From Planctomycetaceae bacterium (GTDB lineage Bacteria; Planctomycetota; Planctomycetia; Planctomycetales; Planctomycetaceae): a stretch of 35,186 bases of DNA. The notes under the pieces are model-generated. The model was not told the DNA's origin. It worked only from the letters and a program-made list of their open reading frames with translations, and did not search any database. This document shows, piece by piece, positions 22,679-31,266 of the stretch (position 1 is the stretch's first letter; each line of letters starts with the position of its first letter). The DNA is taken from contig JAJDEI010000180.1 in NCBI GenBank assembly GCA_029259845.1, positions 1 to 35,186 of the forward strand, in the 5' to 3' direction. Position numbers and translations under genes: made by a program.

Positions 22679-25600
22679 TCAGGGGATGCCGAGCAGGGAG
22701 CTGAGTTGGGTCCGGGAGGTGCGGAGGGCGCCGAAGCGGGGTTCGAGTGAGATGCCGAAGCCGGCGTTGTTTTTCGAGCGGTCGTATTTCGCGCCCAGGT
22801 GGAAGATGAAATCCCCGCCGATGCGGCTGATGGTGAGCGACTGTCCCCGGTCGCGACCCTCGGCAAAATCGTAGGCAACTCCCACTGACGAAACCCACTT
22901 GGGGCTCATCAAGTAGCTGTAACTGGCCGTGACGATCTGACTGTCGATCGGGCCGCCTTTCACCTGGCGGATGCCGAGGTACACACTGCCGCGCGTGCTC
23001 CGCTGGGACAGGACGCCCACGTTCCAGATTTGCTGCTCCACGTCAAAGAAGTCGACGAGTGAATTGGCCGTCACCGTGGTTCGTTCGCCGACGTTCCAGG
23101 CGTATCGGGTCGAGAACAACCCGAAGTCTTCGCCGAAGTTATCGCGGCTCGCGTCCGGGAAGTAACTTGCTTCGAGGTCGAGCGTCATCCATTCTCTGAT
23201 TCGCTGGCGGTCGGGCGGACCGACTTTCGTTTGCAGGCGGTGCCGCCAACCCATGCGGAGCACCTGTTGGTCGTCAACTAATTCGTTGTAAGGGGCCGTC
23301 ACCGTGCGGCCGGCTCCGGTTCGGATCGCATACATGCGGGGTTCGAACGTCGGGGCGAACGCTCCGCCAAATTCGTTGAACAGGTACCGTGAGCGGAACC
23401 GTTCCTGGGCGTTGTCATCGAACTCGTTGTACTGCGGGATCAGCCCGACGTCCTGACTTGAATCGGAGATTGAGTAGTCGGCATCGAACACCATTTTGTG
23501 GGCGAGGCCGTTCAGGCCGAGAATGCGGCTTTGCACGTACGGCATCCGTTTCCAGAACTCGATACTGGCCCGCACGCCGGCGCTGCCGAACAGACGGGAA
23601 AGGTCGTCGCCGTTCATTGCTTCGCCCCAGTAGGCCGCTTCACCCATCAGGTAGGGGTCGACGTTGAGCGGGCCCAGGTCCAGCGGGAGCACGAGTTCAT
23701 GCCGCGTCGAGGTGACGAGTCCCTCGACATCCGCGAAGTAGGGGAGCGGCGTGAACACGTCCACCGCCGGATTGAACGGTGGTTGGGCCGGCTCGATCCG
23801 TCCATATCCGAGCGAGGAGTGCGAGCTCCAGGTGAGCCAGTCGTTCAGCAGCGGCTCCGCGAGCACCGTCAGGTCGCCCCGCAGCCATTCGGTGACGTTG
23901 GAAAAATCGTTCAGCCGCTCCCGTCCCAGCCCGGTAATGGTGACATTGTCGACCTGCTGGCCGATTTCCAGCAGTGTCTCGTTGTCCTTGCCTTCGTCCC
24001 ACTCGTTTTCGAAGTACTGCTCGAGGAAGTTGCGGTCGCTGATGTAACCGAGTTCACTCTTGACCCAGATGTTGTTGGGGAGCCGCAGCCGGTTTCGCCA
24101 GAGCGCCCGTCCCCGGTTGTCGTCCTGGGTCGGCAGATTGCGGCGCATGAGGCCGAGGTTGTCGGTGCCGTTGTCGTTGATGTAATACAGGTCGGCCAGG
24201 CCGTCGTACATCGTGGGGATGCCGAAGATTTCGGTCACGCCTTCGTAATTGGCGTTGGAGCCGATCGCCGGCCCCCGGTCCGAGAGGTAGTCGAGCAGGA
24301 GGTTCCAGTCGGTGTTCGGCGGCAGGTTGAGGCCGAACAGGGCCTCCATGTTCCATTCCGTCCGCACCTGCGTGCCGAAGATGCGATCCTGGTTGAAACG
24401 GATGTTGCGGATCGGAATCTGCGGGTCTTCCGCCGGAGCGCTGACCACCGGCGTGAAGAAGATGGGCACGTCGCCCACCAGAAAGCGGTTGTCGTACGAG
24501 CTGACCCACAGGGACGAGAAATCATCCGGATCAGTGGGATCGACGGTCCAGGGATAGGGGTTGCCGGGCCGGCGTTCGACGAAGATGTCGGCTGCTTCCA
24601 GCCGATAGCCCGGCTTGCCGAATGTGCTGCCGGTCGCCCAGGCGTTTTGCGCATGGTATTGGTCGCGACCGGTTTGCCGCATACGGTCGGCACGCACGCG
24701 GAGGTTCCCTTCCAGTTCAGGGATGAAGGTCCGCAGGTCGACGTTGAAGAAAGTTCCCTGTTCGTCCCGGACGTCGTAGAACCCGTGAGAGGCACGCACA
24801 ACGGTCGTTCCCTGCCGGACGACGATGTTCCCTTCGAGATACACCTGAAACGGTGTATTGGGGTCCAGGTCGGCCCCCAAGCTCAGGTCGTCCAGACGCG
24901 ATGCATCGGTCCAAATGACAGCCCGGTCGGCCGAAAGGTCGACGGTGCCGAGTTGTGTCACGCCATCGGCGGTCACGACCGGGACCCCTTCGACGACAAT
25001 GTTCACGCCCCGTGTGATGGTGACGATCAACTCCGGCGGAACGGTCTGCTCGGAGAGGTGGGACCGGGCCACGAACCCGATTTCGAAGTTCCGAGGGACG
25101 ACGGTGACGTGGCGTCTCGGGACGGCAATGGGGGCAAACGGGTCGGCCAGTACCGGTCCGGGTTGAGAACCGAACCCAGGTGCGACCTCGAAACCGTCGC
25201 CACGACCGGGGGCGGGCAGCTCGGGAATGACGTGCTGCGCTTGTCGGACCACTCCCGGTTTCAACGCCTGTACCTGCTCGACGGCTCGGACGTACACAGG
25301 GTCCTGCGTCGCGGGGGGACCTTCAAACGGTTCCGGGCCATTGATGTGTGTCCCGCCGAGCGTCATGAGCTCGGCCACCAGCGAATGGCGCAGACGCTGG
25401 CCGTCGGGCCGTGTGACTCGGACGTTTCCTTCCAGATACATCACCACACGGTCTTCGATGCGGCCCTTCAATTCTTTCTGGATGAGCCACAACACGATTT
25501 GATCCGCCTGGAGCGATTCGTCTCCTTGCGTCACGCGGCAGCGGTTGCGGAGGAGCAGGACCGTCGTTCCCTGATCGGTCCACTGCTGAGCAATGTCGGC

Positions 25601-25819
25601 GAACACGGTGATCGGCTGGACGCTGGTGGTCGTCGGCTCCTCAGCATTCCCGCCGAACGGGCCCAGCGAAAATCGGGGCAGCGAGGGGAGCGGGATTTGA
25701 GCCACCGCAGTCTGTTGCGAACAGACGATCAGCCCCCCCAGTGCGCCGGCAAGCAGCACACCGGCAGCGAACACCCTTCTCAGGGTCGTTGCCCAAGGCA
25801 GTGATCGTCGTATTTGCAT
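22679..25819 (-). CDS. LptD/OstA-like outer-membrane beta-barrel protein
   Basis: The 1046-residue protein starts with a signal peptide (MQIRRSLPWATTLRRVFAAGVLLAGALGG region). It has an OstA-like periplasmic part with repeated segments such as VVMYLEGNVRVTRPDGQRLR, ADRAVIWTD and FQVYLEGNIVVRQGTTVVRASHGFYDV. From about residue 400 on it has a long Tyr/Trp/Asp-rich beta-strand region ending in a barrel. LptD places lipopolysaccharide in the outer leaflet of the outer membrane; E. coli LptD is 784 residues. No lptE, lptA or lptB is in the window, so the LptD function is inferred from domain type. The ATG at 25819 was chosen; a GTG at 25831 is possible. A 325-bp upstream region without genes separates it from the GT39 gene, which points toward it on the same strand. 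Confidence 0.82.
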   Translation of the reverse strand: MQIRRSLPWATTLRRVFAAGVLLAGALGGLIVCSQQTAVAQIPLPSLPRFSLGPFGGNAEEPTTTSVQPITVFADIAQQWTDQGTTVLLLRNRCRVTQGDESLQADQIVLWLIQKELKGRIEDRVVMYLEGNVRVTRPDGQRLRHSLVAELMTLGGTHINGPEPFEGPPATQDPVYVRAVEQVQALKPGVVRQAQHVIPELPAPGRGDGFEVAPGFGSQPGPVLADPFAPIAVPRRHVTVVPRNFEIGFVARSHLSEQTVPPELIVTITRGVNIVVEGVPVVTADGVTQLGTVDLSADRAVIWTDASRLDDLSLGADLDPNTPFQVYLEGNIVVRQGTTVVRASHGFYDVRDEQGTFFNVDLRTFIPELEGNLRVRADRMRQTGRDQYHAQNAWATGSTFGKPGYRLEAADIFVERRPGNPYPWTVDPTDPDDFSSLWVSSYDNRFLVGDVPIFFTPVVSAPAEDPQIPIRNIRFNQDRIFGTQVRTEWNMEALFGLNLPPNTDWNLLLDYLSDRGPAIGSNANYEGVTEIFGIPTMYDGLADLYYINDNGTDNLGLMRRNLPTQDDNRGRALWRNRLRLPNNIWVKSELGYISDRNFLEQYFENEWDEGKDNETLLEIGQQVDNVTITGLGRERLNDFSNVTEWLRGDLTVLAEPLLNDWLTWSSHSSLGYGRIEPAQPPFNPAVDVFTPLPYFADVEGLVTSTRHELVLPLDLGPLNVDPYLMGEAAYWGEAMNGDDLSRLFGSAGVRASIEFWKRMPYVQSRILGLNGLAHKMVFDADYSISDSSQDVGLIPQYNEFDDNAQERFRSRYLFNEFGGAFAPTFEPRMYAIRTGAGRTVTAPYNELVDDQQVLRMGWRHRLQTKVGPPDRQRIREWMTLDLEASYFPDASRDNFGEDFGLFSTRYAWNVGERTTVTANSLVDFFDVEQQIWNVGVLSQRSTRGSVYLGIRQVKGGPIDSQIVTASYSYLMSPKWVSSVGVAYDFAEGRDRGQSLTISRIGGDFIFHLGAKYDRSKNNAGFGISLEPRFGALRTSRTQLSSLLGIP

Positions 25820-26143
25820 TGGTGAGGCCACCCGGTCGGGTCAGCCGATGGAAGCAGGAAGGCGAGCCCGATTCGTCAATCGGGCCAGCGGTGCCAACTT
25901 CCGCAAGACGAGGGGATGTCACCAGTGCAGGACGCACCGGATCGGGGAAAGACACAGGCCGAACGCCGACAGTCCCAACGCCCACAGTCAAGGACTGGGT
26001 GTCACTGAGCTGCCGAGAGCCGATCTGGGTCGAGAAGAATCGAACGGAATGGGGCGGGATTATACGGCCAGTTTCGAGAAAGTGTCAATAAGGGTTCTGG
26101 GGCTACCTGTGAGTCGTAAGGGTTTCGTGTGACAAGTGTTGCG
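25820..26143. other. Intergenic region, no feature recognised
   Basis: These 324 bp between two minus-strand genes hold no supported gene. The part nearest 25819 should contain the promoter of the LptD-like gene. I see no strong hairpin or known repeat here, apart from the short imperfect CCGAACGCCGAC/CAACGCCCACAG similarity near 25955. Confidence 0.4.
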
Positions 26144-27580
26144 CTAGTTCTTCCCAGAGGGGCGCCGCTGCACGCCCCGCACGGCCAGCAAGGCGATCAC
26201 CGGCACGACCGGGGAGCGCATGCGCGCATTCGACCAGTAGGCCAGATGCACCGACACAAACGCCGCGAGCAGAAGAATCGCGGGCGACCATCGCTTCGGA
26301 TCGAAACGGAGAGCCCGATAAAAGCCGACAGCCGCTGCCAGAAACGTTGCTCCATAGAACACCGCCAACGGAACCCGAAGAGGCGAAGGGAGCGCTGCCG
26401 CGGCGGTGCCGCCCGGCGTGACGCTCCAGAATCGCCGCAACCTCAGCAGACAGGCCCGCAGAAACAGCCGCGGCTCCGCAACGATGTGCTCGCGGGCCCG
26501 ACGGCCCATCCAACGGTCCCGGGCGACCTCGCCTGTGATGCCCGCGTTGTCCATTTCGCGGTTGAGCGACTCGGCCCATTTCGCCTGCCCCCCGCCGACG
26601 CTCCCGTCCCACACAGTCCCCCACGGTTGCTCGACGACCTCCCGGTAAAACGCCGGGTTGTTTCCAAGCAGGAGCGTGTAGCCCCCATGCGTGGTCATCA
26701 GAATCGGATACCCCGTCGCCAGCATGTTGCGGACCACCCACGGACAGACGGTGATCGCCAGCACGGCGAGCGTGACCCAGGGCCACCCAGTCCGTCCGTC
26801 GTCCCGATCTTGAGTTTTCTCTGCGGCCTCGGGGCGGGGGAGGGCGACGATCCCGCCGTGCCGCGAGTTTGCAGGACGCCTGGATTCCCGGCCCTGCGGA
26901 AGGAGCGTCCTCCCCTTCGATGCTGCGATTGTCCTGTTGCGACGGCTCGCATGCCAGCGGAGAACGATCCCTCTGAGCAGCATCAGCCCGCCGAAGGCCC
27001 ACAGCGTCGGGCGGCTCAGCACGCACAATCCGAACAGGAATCCGCTCAAAACCTGCTGCCGAAGACTCGGTGCTAAGGTGATGGCCACTAGCAGGGCCGT
27101 CGCAAGGAACGTGACCAGCGTTTCGGTCATCGGAAACGTCGTGTAACGCAGCAGCAGCGGATCGACCGCCACCAACGCGGCCGCCAGCAGGGCAAGGCAT
27201 CGGCGCAGTCGCAGTCGCCGGCCGAGCACGTACGTCAGCCAGACGGTGCCGGTACCGAGCAGCAGATGCAACAGGCCTCTCCCCCAGGGTGAGTCGCTTG
27301 TTCCCGTGGCAACGAGCAGCAGCGGGTAAAGCGGCGGGCGAAACGCAGTCGGCACGTCGCTGCCAGGGACGGAGAACCCGCGCCCCTCCACGACTCCCTC
27401 CGCCAGAGCCAGATAGATGTCCCGATCGTCATCGAGATTGTCCGACCAGACCCACAACACGCCCATGCGAGCCGCGCAGGCCGCCAGCAGAACGCCCATC
27501 AGGAGCTTTCCGCATTGTCGTACCAACCGATCGAATTCGTCACCGGGAGGGACATCGGCGGGAGAAGCATGACCATTCAT
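26144..27580 (-). CDS. GT39-type integral membrane glycosyltransferase
   Basis: The 478-residue protein looks like a dolichol-phosphate-mannose / ArnT-type glycosyltransferase (GT-C fold), which moves sugars from polyprenyl phosphates on the outer side of the inner membrane. The first membrane helix (LLMGVLLAACAARMGVLWV) is followed by the acidic loop WSDNLDDDRDIYLALAEGVVEGRGFS, which holds the catalytic-type acidic residue. Next come TAFRPPLYPLLL (the GT39 R-P-P-x-Y-P element) and about ten further hydrophobic segments. A basic, polar loop interrupts the middle (about 210-265). The donor and acceptor cannot be told. The ATG at 27580 gives a sensible start. It is divergent from the MMPL gene across 221 bp. 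Confidence 0.82.
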   Translation of the reverse strand: MNGHASPADVPPGDEFDRLVRQCGKLLMGVLLAACAARMGVLWVWSDNLDDDRDIYLALAEGVVEGRGFSVPGSDVPTAFRPPLYPLLLVATGTSDSPWGRGLLHLLLGTGTVWLTYVLGRRLRLRRCLALLAAALVAVDPLLLRYTTFPMTETLVTFLATALLVAITLAPSLRQQVLSGFLFGLCVLSRPTLWAFGGLMLLRGIVLRWHASRRNRTIAASKGRTLLPQGRESRRPANSRHGGIVALPRPEAAEKTQDRDDGRTGWPWVTLAVLAITVCPWVVRNMLATGYPILMTTHGGYTLLLGNNPAFYREVVEQPWGTVWDGSVGGGQAKWAESLNREMDNAGITGEVARDRWMGRRAREHIVAEPRLFLRACLLRLRRFWSVTPGGTAAAALPSPLRVPLAVFYGATFLAAAVGFYRALRFDPKRWSPAILLLAAFVSVHLAYWSNARMRSPVVPVIALLAVRGVQRRPSGKN

Positions 27581-27801
27581 GAAGTCGCCACTTGCGGAGT
27601 CACCCGTCCATTTGGTCTCATTGGGCGCGTTTGCCCGTCTCTGAGGGGCGATCGTGCCCTTCATTTGGTCGAAACGGCCGACTTGGAAACCCCGTTCGAC
27701 GGGTTGGCCACACCCCCGTCGTACCACTCGATGATCGTACAGGATGCGCGCATGGTGCGCTCACAGGTTTGTCGAAAGACTCTAGCAACATCAGGCTGAC
27801 G

Positions 27802-30183
27802 ATGCCGCATGATGCTTCCGCCTCGGGGCCGACTCCCGCACTGGCGGCCGTTGCCGATTGGCTCGTCCGCCGCCGCCGGGAATTGCTGGGGCTTGCCCTG
27901 TTGCTGGCAATTGCAGCGATCGGACCCGCTTCCCGATTGACGCTGGACGAATCGGTCGAGTCGTTTTACGCACCGGATGACCCGTACTTGCTTGCTTATC
28001 TCGACAGCAAGCAGAAGTTCGGCGGCGATGAGTTCGTGTTCGTCGCCTATCAGGATCCGCAGCTCCTGGAGCAGGAAGGGTTGGATCGCGTTAAGGCGTT
28101 CGCTGAGCGGCTCAGTCAGGTTCCGGGGGTCCGTGCGGAAAGCACCCAGGACCTCGCCACAACGTTGGCGCCACCGGCTGCAGGGCTTGCCGTTCGTCTG
28201 TTCCTGCGGTTCCCGCGAACCCGCAGGAACCTCATCGCGTTCTCCCGTCGCGTGCTCATCGGAGATGACGATCAAACGACAGCCGTTGTGTTGCGGCTGC
28301 TGCCGGAGGGCGAAGCAACCGACGAGAGCGAAAAGCCCGTCTCGCGAAAGGAGACATTTCGTCGGATTCGCGAGTTGGCCGCGGCACACACGCCGCGGGC
28401 CTATGTCAGCGGCGAACCAGTGATGGTGCATGACATGTTCCGATACGTGGAACAGGACGGAGCGATTCTCGGGATCGCGTCGTCGAGCCTGCTGATCCTC
28501 GTGATCCTAGTGCTGTTTCGCAGCCTGCGATGGATGGCACTTCCGTTGATTGTGGTGCATGTCGCGCTGCTCTGGACGAAGGCGCTGCTCGTCGTTTCCG
28601 GCCTCAAGCTCAGCATGGTCAGCTCGATCCTGACGAGCTTGATCACCATCATCGGGATCGCCACGGTGACGCATGTCACCGTCCGTTTTCGCGAAATGCG
28701 CAGCGACGGGCTTGATCGCTTCGACGCGTTCCGTCAAACGTTCATCGATTTGGGACCGGCGACTTTTTGGTCCTGTGCGACGACAGCGGCCGGGTTCGCC
28801 GCGCTGCTCTCCAGCGGGATCACACCGGTCCGGAGCTTCGGGACGATGGTCGCGCTGGGAACCATGCTCGTCCTGGCGGCGACCGCCTTACTGCTGCCGG
28901 GGGGGATTCTGATTGGCCGGTTCAGCGCCGATCCCCACCCATCACCGGCAGAGCGGCGGCTCGTCGGTCTGCTTCGAAAGATCAGTCATGGCGTCGAACA
29001 CCGCTCGGTCGTTCTGTTGAGCTTGTTTGCCCTGCTCATGCTGTTTTCGGCGGCCGGGCTCTCGCGCCTCCGTGTGGAAACCGACTTCACCAAGAATTTC
29101 CGCGCCAACAGTCCCATCATCCAATCGGTCCGGTTCTTCGAGGACTATCTGGGGGGAGTCGGGAGCTGGGAGATCAATTTCGACGCACCGGTCGAGTCGG
29201 TTGCTCAGGTGGACAGCGAGGTCGTTTCGAGCGCGACCCTCGCTCGCCCTGATGGTGACGGAGCGGATTCAACCGACAGCGGGCTGACGACGCCGTTTGT
29301 CGAACGCGTCGCTCAGACAACGGCCAAGCTGAGCGACTTCTCGATGTCCGACGGGACCAGCCCGACGAAGGTCATTGCGTTGTCGGACGGCATCGATTTC
29401 GTCCCGGGCCTCGCCGCACGCACGCTTGAGGGGAAGCGCGAGGTGCTGCGCATGTTGCAGCCGGAGTTCGAATCCAGCCTGTATAACCCGCAGGCGGGGC
29501 GGATGCGGATCATGATACGGGCCCTCGAACAGCAGCCGGCCGACACCAAGTTGCTGCTGATCGACCGCGCTGAGCAGATCGCCCGTGAAGATTTCCCGGA
29601 TGCCCGGGCGACCGGCCTGTATGTGCTGCTGGCACATCTCATTCAAAGTCTGCTGGGTGACCAATTGGTCAGCTTCGGTTGGGCGGCGATGGGCATTCTG
29701 GTGATGATGACGATCGCCTTTCGCAGCTTCCCGGTCGGCCTGATGATGCTGGTCCCCAACACGTTTCCGATCCTGCTGGTGATCGGCGGGATGGGGTGGG
29801 TGGGGGTGCCGGTCAACATCGGCACGGCGATGATCGCCAGCGTGTCGATGGGGCTGACGGTCGATTCGAGCATCCATTACCTCGCCGGCTACCGCCGCGC
29901 CCGGTCCGCCGGGCTCGACCACTTCGCCGCCATTCATCGCACGCACGAAAACATCGGACGGTCTCTGGTGTTTGCCAACGTGGCTTTGGTGCTGGGCTTC
30001 ACCGTGCTGTCGCTGTCCCACTTCATCCCGCTGATTTACTTTGGCGTGCTGGTCAGCGTGGCCATGCTTGGCGGGCTGTTGGGCGACCTCGTGCTGCTGC
30101 CGCTGCTGCTCTACTGGATCCCGGTTCCGCATCAAGCCCGACCGTCGCAGGCTCCGGTTGCTGTTGATCCGTGCACGGATTGA
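27802..30183 (+). CDS. MMPL/RND-superfamily exporter (HAE3-like)
   Basis: The 793-residue inner-membrane protein has the duplicated RND layout: TM1 (ELLGLALLLAIAAIGPAS), a periplasmic domain starting LDESVESFYAPDDPYL, five clustered helices (from ILGIASSSLLILVILVLFRSL), then a second half with a similar TM (LLSLFALLMLFSAAGL), a second periplasmic domain (VETDFTKNFRANSPI), and a final five-helix group (SFGWAAMGILVMMTIAFRSF through ILLVIGGMGWVGVPVNIG and MIASVSMGLTVDSSIHYLAGYRRA). The latter is the SSD/MMPL signature. These proteins use the proton gradient to export lipids or hydrophobic compounds. No adaptor or outer-membrane channel gene is adjacent. The ATG at 27802 was chosen over an upstream open frame of poor composition. 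Confidence 0.9.
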   Translation: MPHDASASGPTPALAAVADWLVRRRRELLGLALLLAIAAIGPASRLTLDESVESFYAPDDPYLLAYLDSKQKFGGDEFVFVAYQDPQLLEQEGLDRVKAFAERLSQVPGVRAESTQDLATTLAPPAAGLAVRLFLRFPRTRRNLIAFSRRVLIGDDDQTTAVVLRLLPEGEATDESEKPVSRKETFRRIRELAAAHTPRAYVSGEPVMVHDMFRYVEQDGAILGIASSSLLILVILVLFRSLRWMALPLIVVHVALLWTKALLVVSGLKLSMVSSILTSLITIIGIATVTHVTVRFREMRSDGLDRFDAFRQTFIDLGPATFWSCATTAAGFAALLSSGITPVRSFGTMVALGTMLVLAATALLLPGGILIGRFSADPHPSPAERRLVGLLRKISHGVEHRSVVLLSLFALLMLFSAAGLSRLRVETDFTKNFRANSPIIQSVRFFEDYLGGVGSWEINFDAPVESVAQVDSEVVSSATLARPDGDGADSTDSGLTTPFVERVAQTTAKLSDFSMSDGTSPTKVIALSDGIDFVPGLAARTLEGKREVLRMLQPEFESSLYNPQAGRMRIMIRALEQQPADTKLLLIDRAEQIAREDFPDARATGLYVLLAHLIQSLLGDQLVSFGWAAMGILVMMTIAFRSFPVGLMMLVPNTFPILLVIGGMGWVGVPVNIGTAMIASVSMGLTVDSSIHYLAGYRRARSAGLDHFAAIHRTHENIGRSLVFANVALVLGFTVLSLSHFIPLIYFGVLVSVAMLGGLLGDLVLLPLLLYWIPVPHQARPSQAPVAVDPCTD

Positions 30184-30449
30184 ATCGCCGGTCGATCTCG
30201 AATTTGTCCGACTGGGCGAGGATGCTCCATGCATCGGTCGTGAAGGTGGCACCGATGATGCGGGCGCGGAACCGCTCCCGGCGGTCGCCACAACCGGACA
30301 ATCCGTCAGTATTGCCCATGTTTTGCCGATTGCGATGCCCAGGGCGCACGATTTCCGAGAGACATCCGCCTCGTGGACGTTTCAACAACTGCAATCGGCA
30401 TCACATCAACTAGACTTAAAGACCGGGCTTCCGGGGGGGGATTGGGGTT
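30184..30449. other. Intergenic region upstream of the small membrane peptide
   Basis: These 266 bp hold no supported plus-strand gene. A minus-strand frame (30053-30394) is open and partly protein-like (TDAWSILAQSDKFEIDRRF), but it runs antisense into the exporter gene, so I do not call it. A run of eight G at 30433-30440 and GGGG at 30444-30447 precede the small ORF. Confidence 0.35.
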
Positions 30450-30569
30450 ATGGGACGGCTCATCGAATATCTGATGTACGAGTGGCAGACCGCCACTCTC
30501 ACGGACTATGCGCATTGCGTGATCGCCATCATCGTGATTGGCTGGTTCATGTCGCGAACGAGCAATTGA
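30450..30569 (+). CDS. Small membrane peptide, 39 residues
   Basis: The ORF reads MGRLIEYLMYEWQT, then ATLTDYAHCVIAIIVIGW and FMSRTSN. A single membrane helix lies at about residues 20-34 with a polar, amphipathic lead and a basic end. The GGGG at 30444-30447 sits close to the ATG, and codon third positions are mostly G or C, consistent with real coding. I know of no named family; it could be a small inner-membrane protein. Its stop lies 91 bp before the convergent cbiX-like gene ends. Lack of homologues would weaken the call. Confidence 0.55.
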   Translation: MGRLIEYLMYEWQTATLTDYAHCVIAIIVIGWFMSRTSN

Positions 30570-30660
30570 GCCGCTCAGCCAGTGAGCCGCCAAGACGCTG
30601 GCTCCTGTGCCGTTGGGAATCGGCCGCCCGATCCGATCGTGCATCGGACCCTCGCGCCAA

Positions 30661-31026
30661 TCATTCTGCCTGTTCCAACCGGTCGAGCAGGACTTCGGTC
30701 ATTAGCGGATGGAGCCCCAGCGGAGGGCAGAGGAGGCATCGCACGTCGGCATGCTGATTCGCGAATCGCTGCCGAAACGCTTCCAGATCGCTGGTGACGT
30801 GGCCCCCGGCGGAGAGGAACCAGGGCAACATTCGCACCTCGGTGGCCCCCCGTTCGACGCATGCCTGAAACCCCTGCCCGATGGTCGGCTCCGCCAGTTC
30901 CAGGTAGGCGTGCTCGACGATCAGCTCCGGTCGCCTCGCCGCGATCCTCTCCGCCAATCGCACAAGATCAGCATTCGCCGACTCAACGCGGCTGCCGTGC
31001 GCGATCAACAGAATGGCCCAGGGCAT
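30661..31026 (-). CDS. cbiX: CbiX/SirB-type cobalto- or ferrochelatase, single domain
   Basis: The 121-residue protein matches the short form of CbiX, which inserts Co2+ (or Fe2+) into sirohydrochlorin in cobalamin or siroheme synthesis. The metal-binding His is in ILLIAHGSR (His10), and a second lies in FLSAGGHVTSDLEAF (around residue 75). EHAYLELAEPTIGQGF and VRMLPWF are also typical. The short form acts as a homodimer. No other tetrapyrrole genes are nearby, so Co versus Fe cannot be decided. The start at 31026 (ATG) lies beside a long inverted repeat that separates it from the divergent Ser/Thr kinase gene. Confidence 0.92.
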   Translation of the reverse strand: MPWAILLIAHGSRVESANADLVRLAERIAARRPELIVEHAYLELAEPTIGQGFQACVERGATEVRMLPWFLSAGGHVTSDLEAFRQRFANQHADVRCLLCPPLGLHPLMTEVLLDRLEQAE

Positions 31027-31027
31027 G

Positions 31028-31243
31028 TTTGTTGTTGAGAGTTGAGAGTTGAAGGTTGAAGATTCGGACGCCAGATTTGAAATCCGAGATTTGAAATTTG
31101 AGACCTCGAATCTGAGTGCTCAGACGTTGGATTCCCGAACGGTGAGTTGAACGTTCGCTGCCGAGTGTTCAAAGTAAACCCCGAGCCATCAATTCTCACC
31201 ATTCAACTCTCAATTCTCAACTCTCAACTTTTCAACAACCCCT
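31028..31243. repeat. Long imperfect inverted repeat upstream of the kinase gene
   Basis: The left arm (31030-31062; TTGAGAGTTGAGAGTTGAAGG and on) is the near reverse complement of the right arm (31196-31240; TTCAACTCTCAATTCTCAAC and on). Inside are AAATCCGAGATTTGAAATTTGAG units (31080-31100), themselves partly palindromic. The right arm ends 24 bp before the kinase ATG. The motif type resembles the repeats at 22503-22539. Confidence 0.7.
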
Positions 31244-31266
31244 CACCCGCGTCCACGGCGAACTCT

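Noticed and set aside
23498-25804. 768-codon plus-strand frame antisense to the LptD-like gene
   Set aside because: It is Val/Arg/Asp-rich antisense with no motif; the minus strand has a signal peptide and barrel pattern.
29269-30291. 340-codon minus-strand frame over the MMPL gene
   Set aside because: It is His/Gln/Arg-rich antisense of hydrophobic coding sequence.
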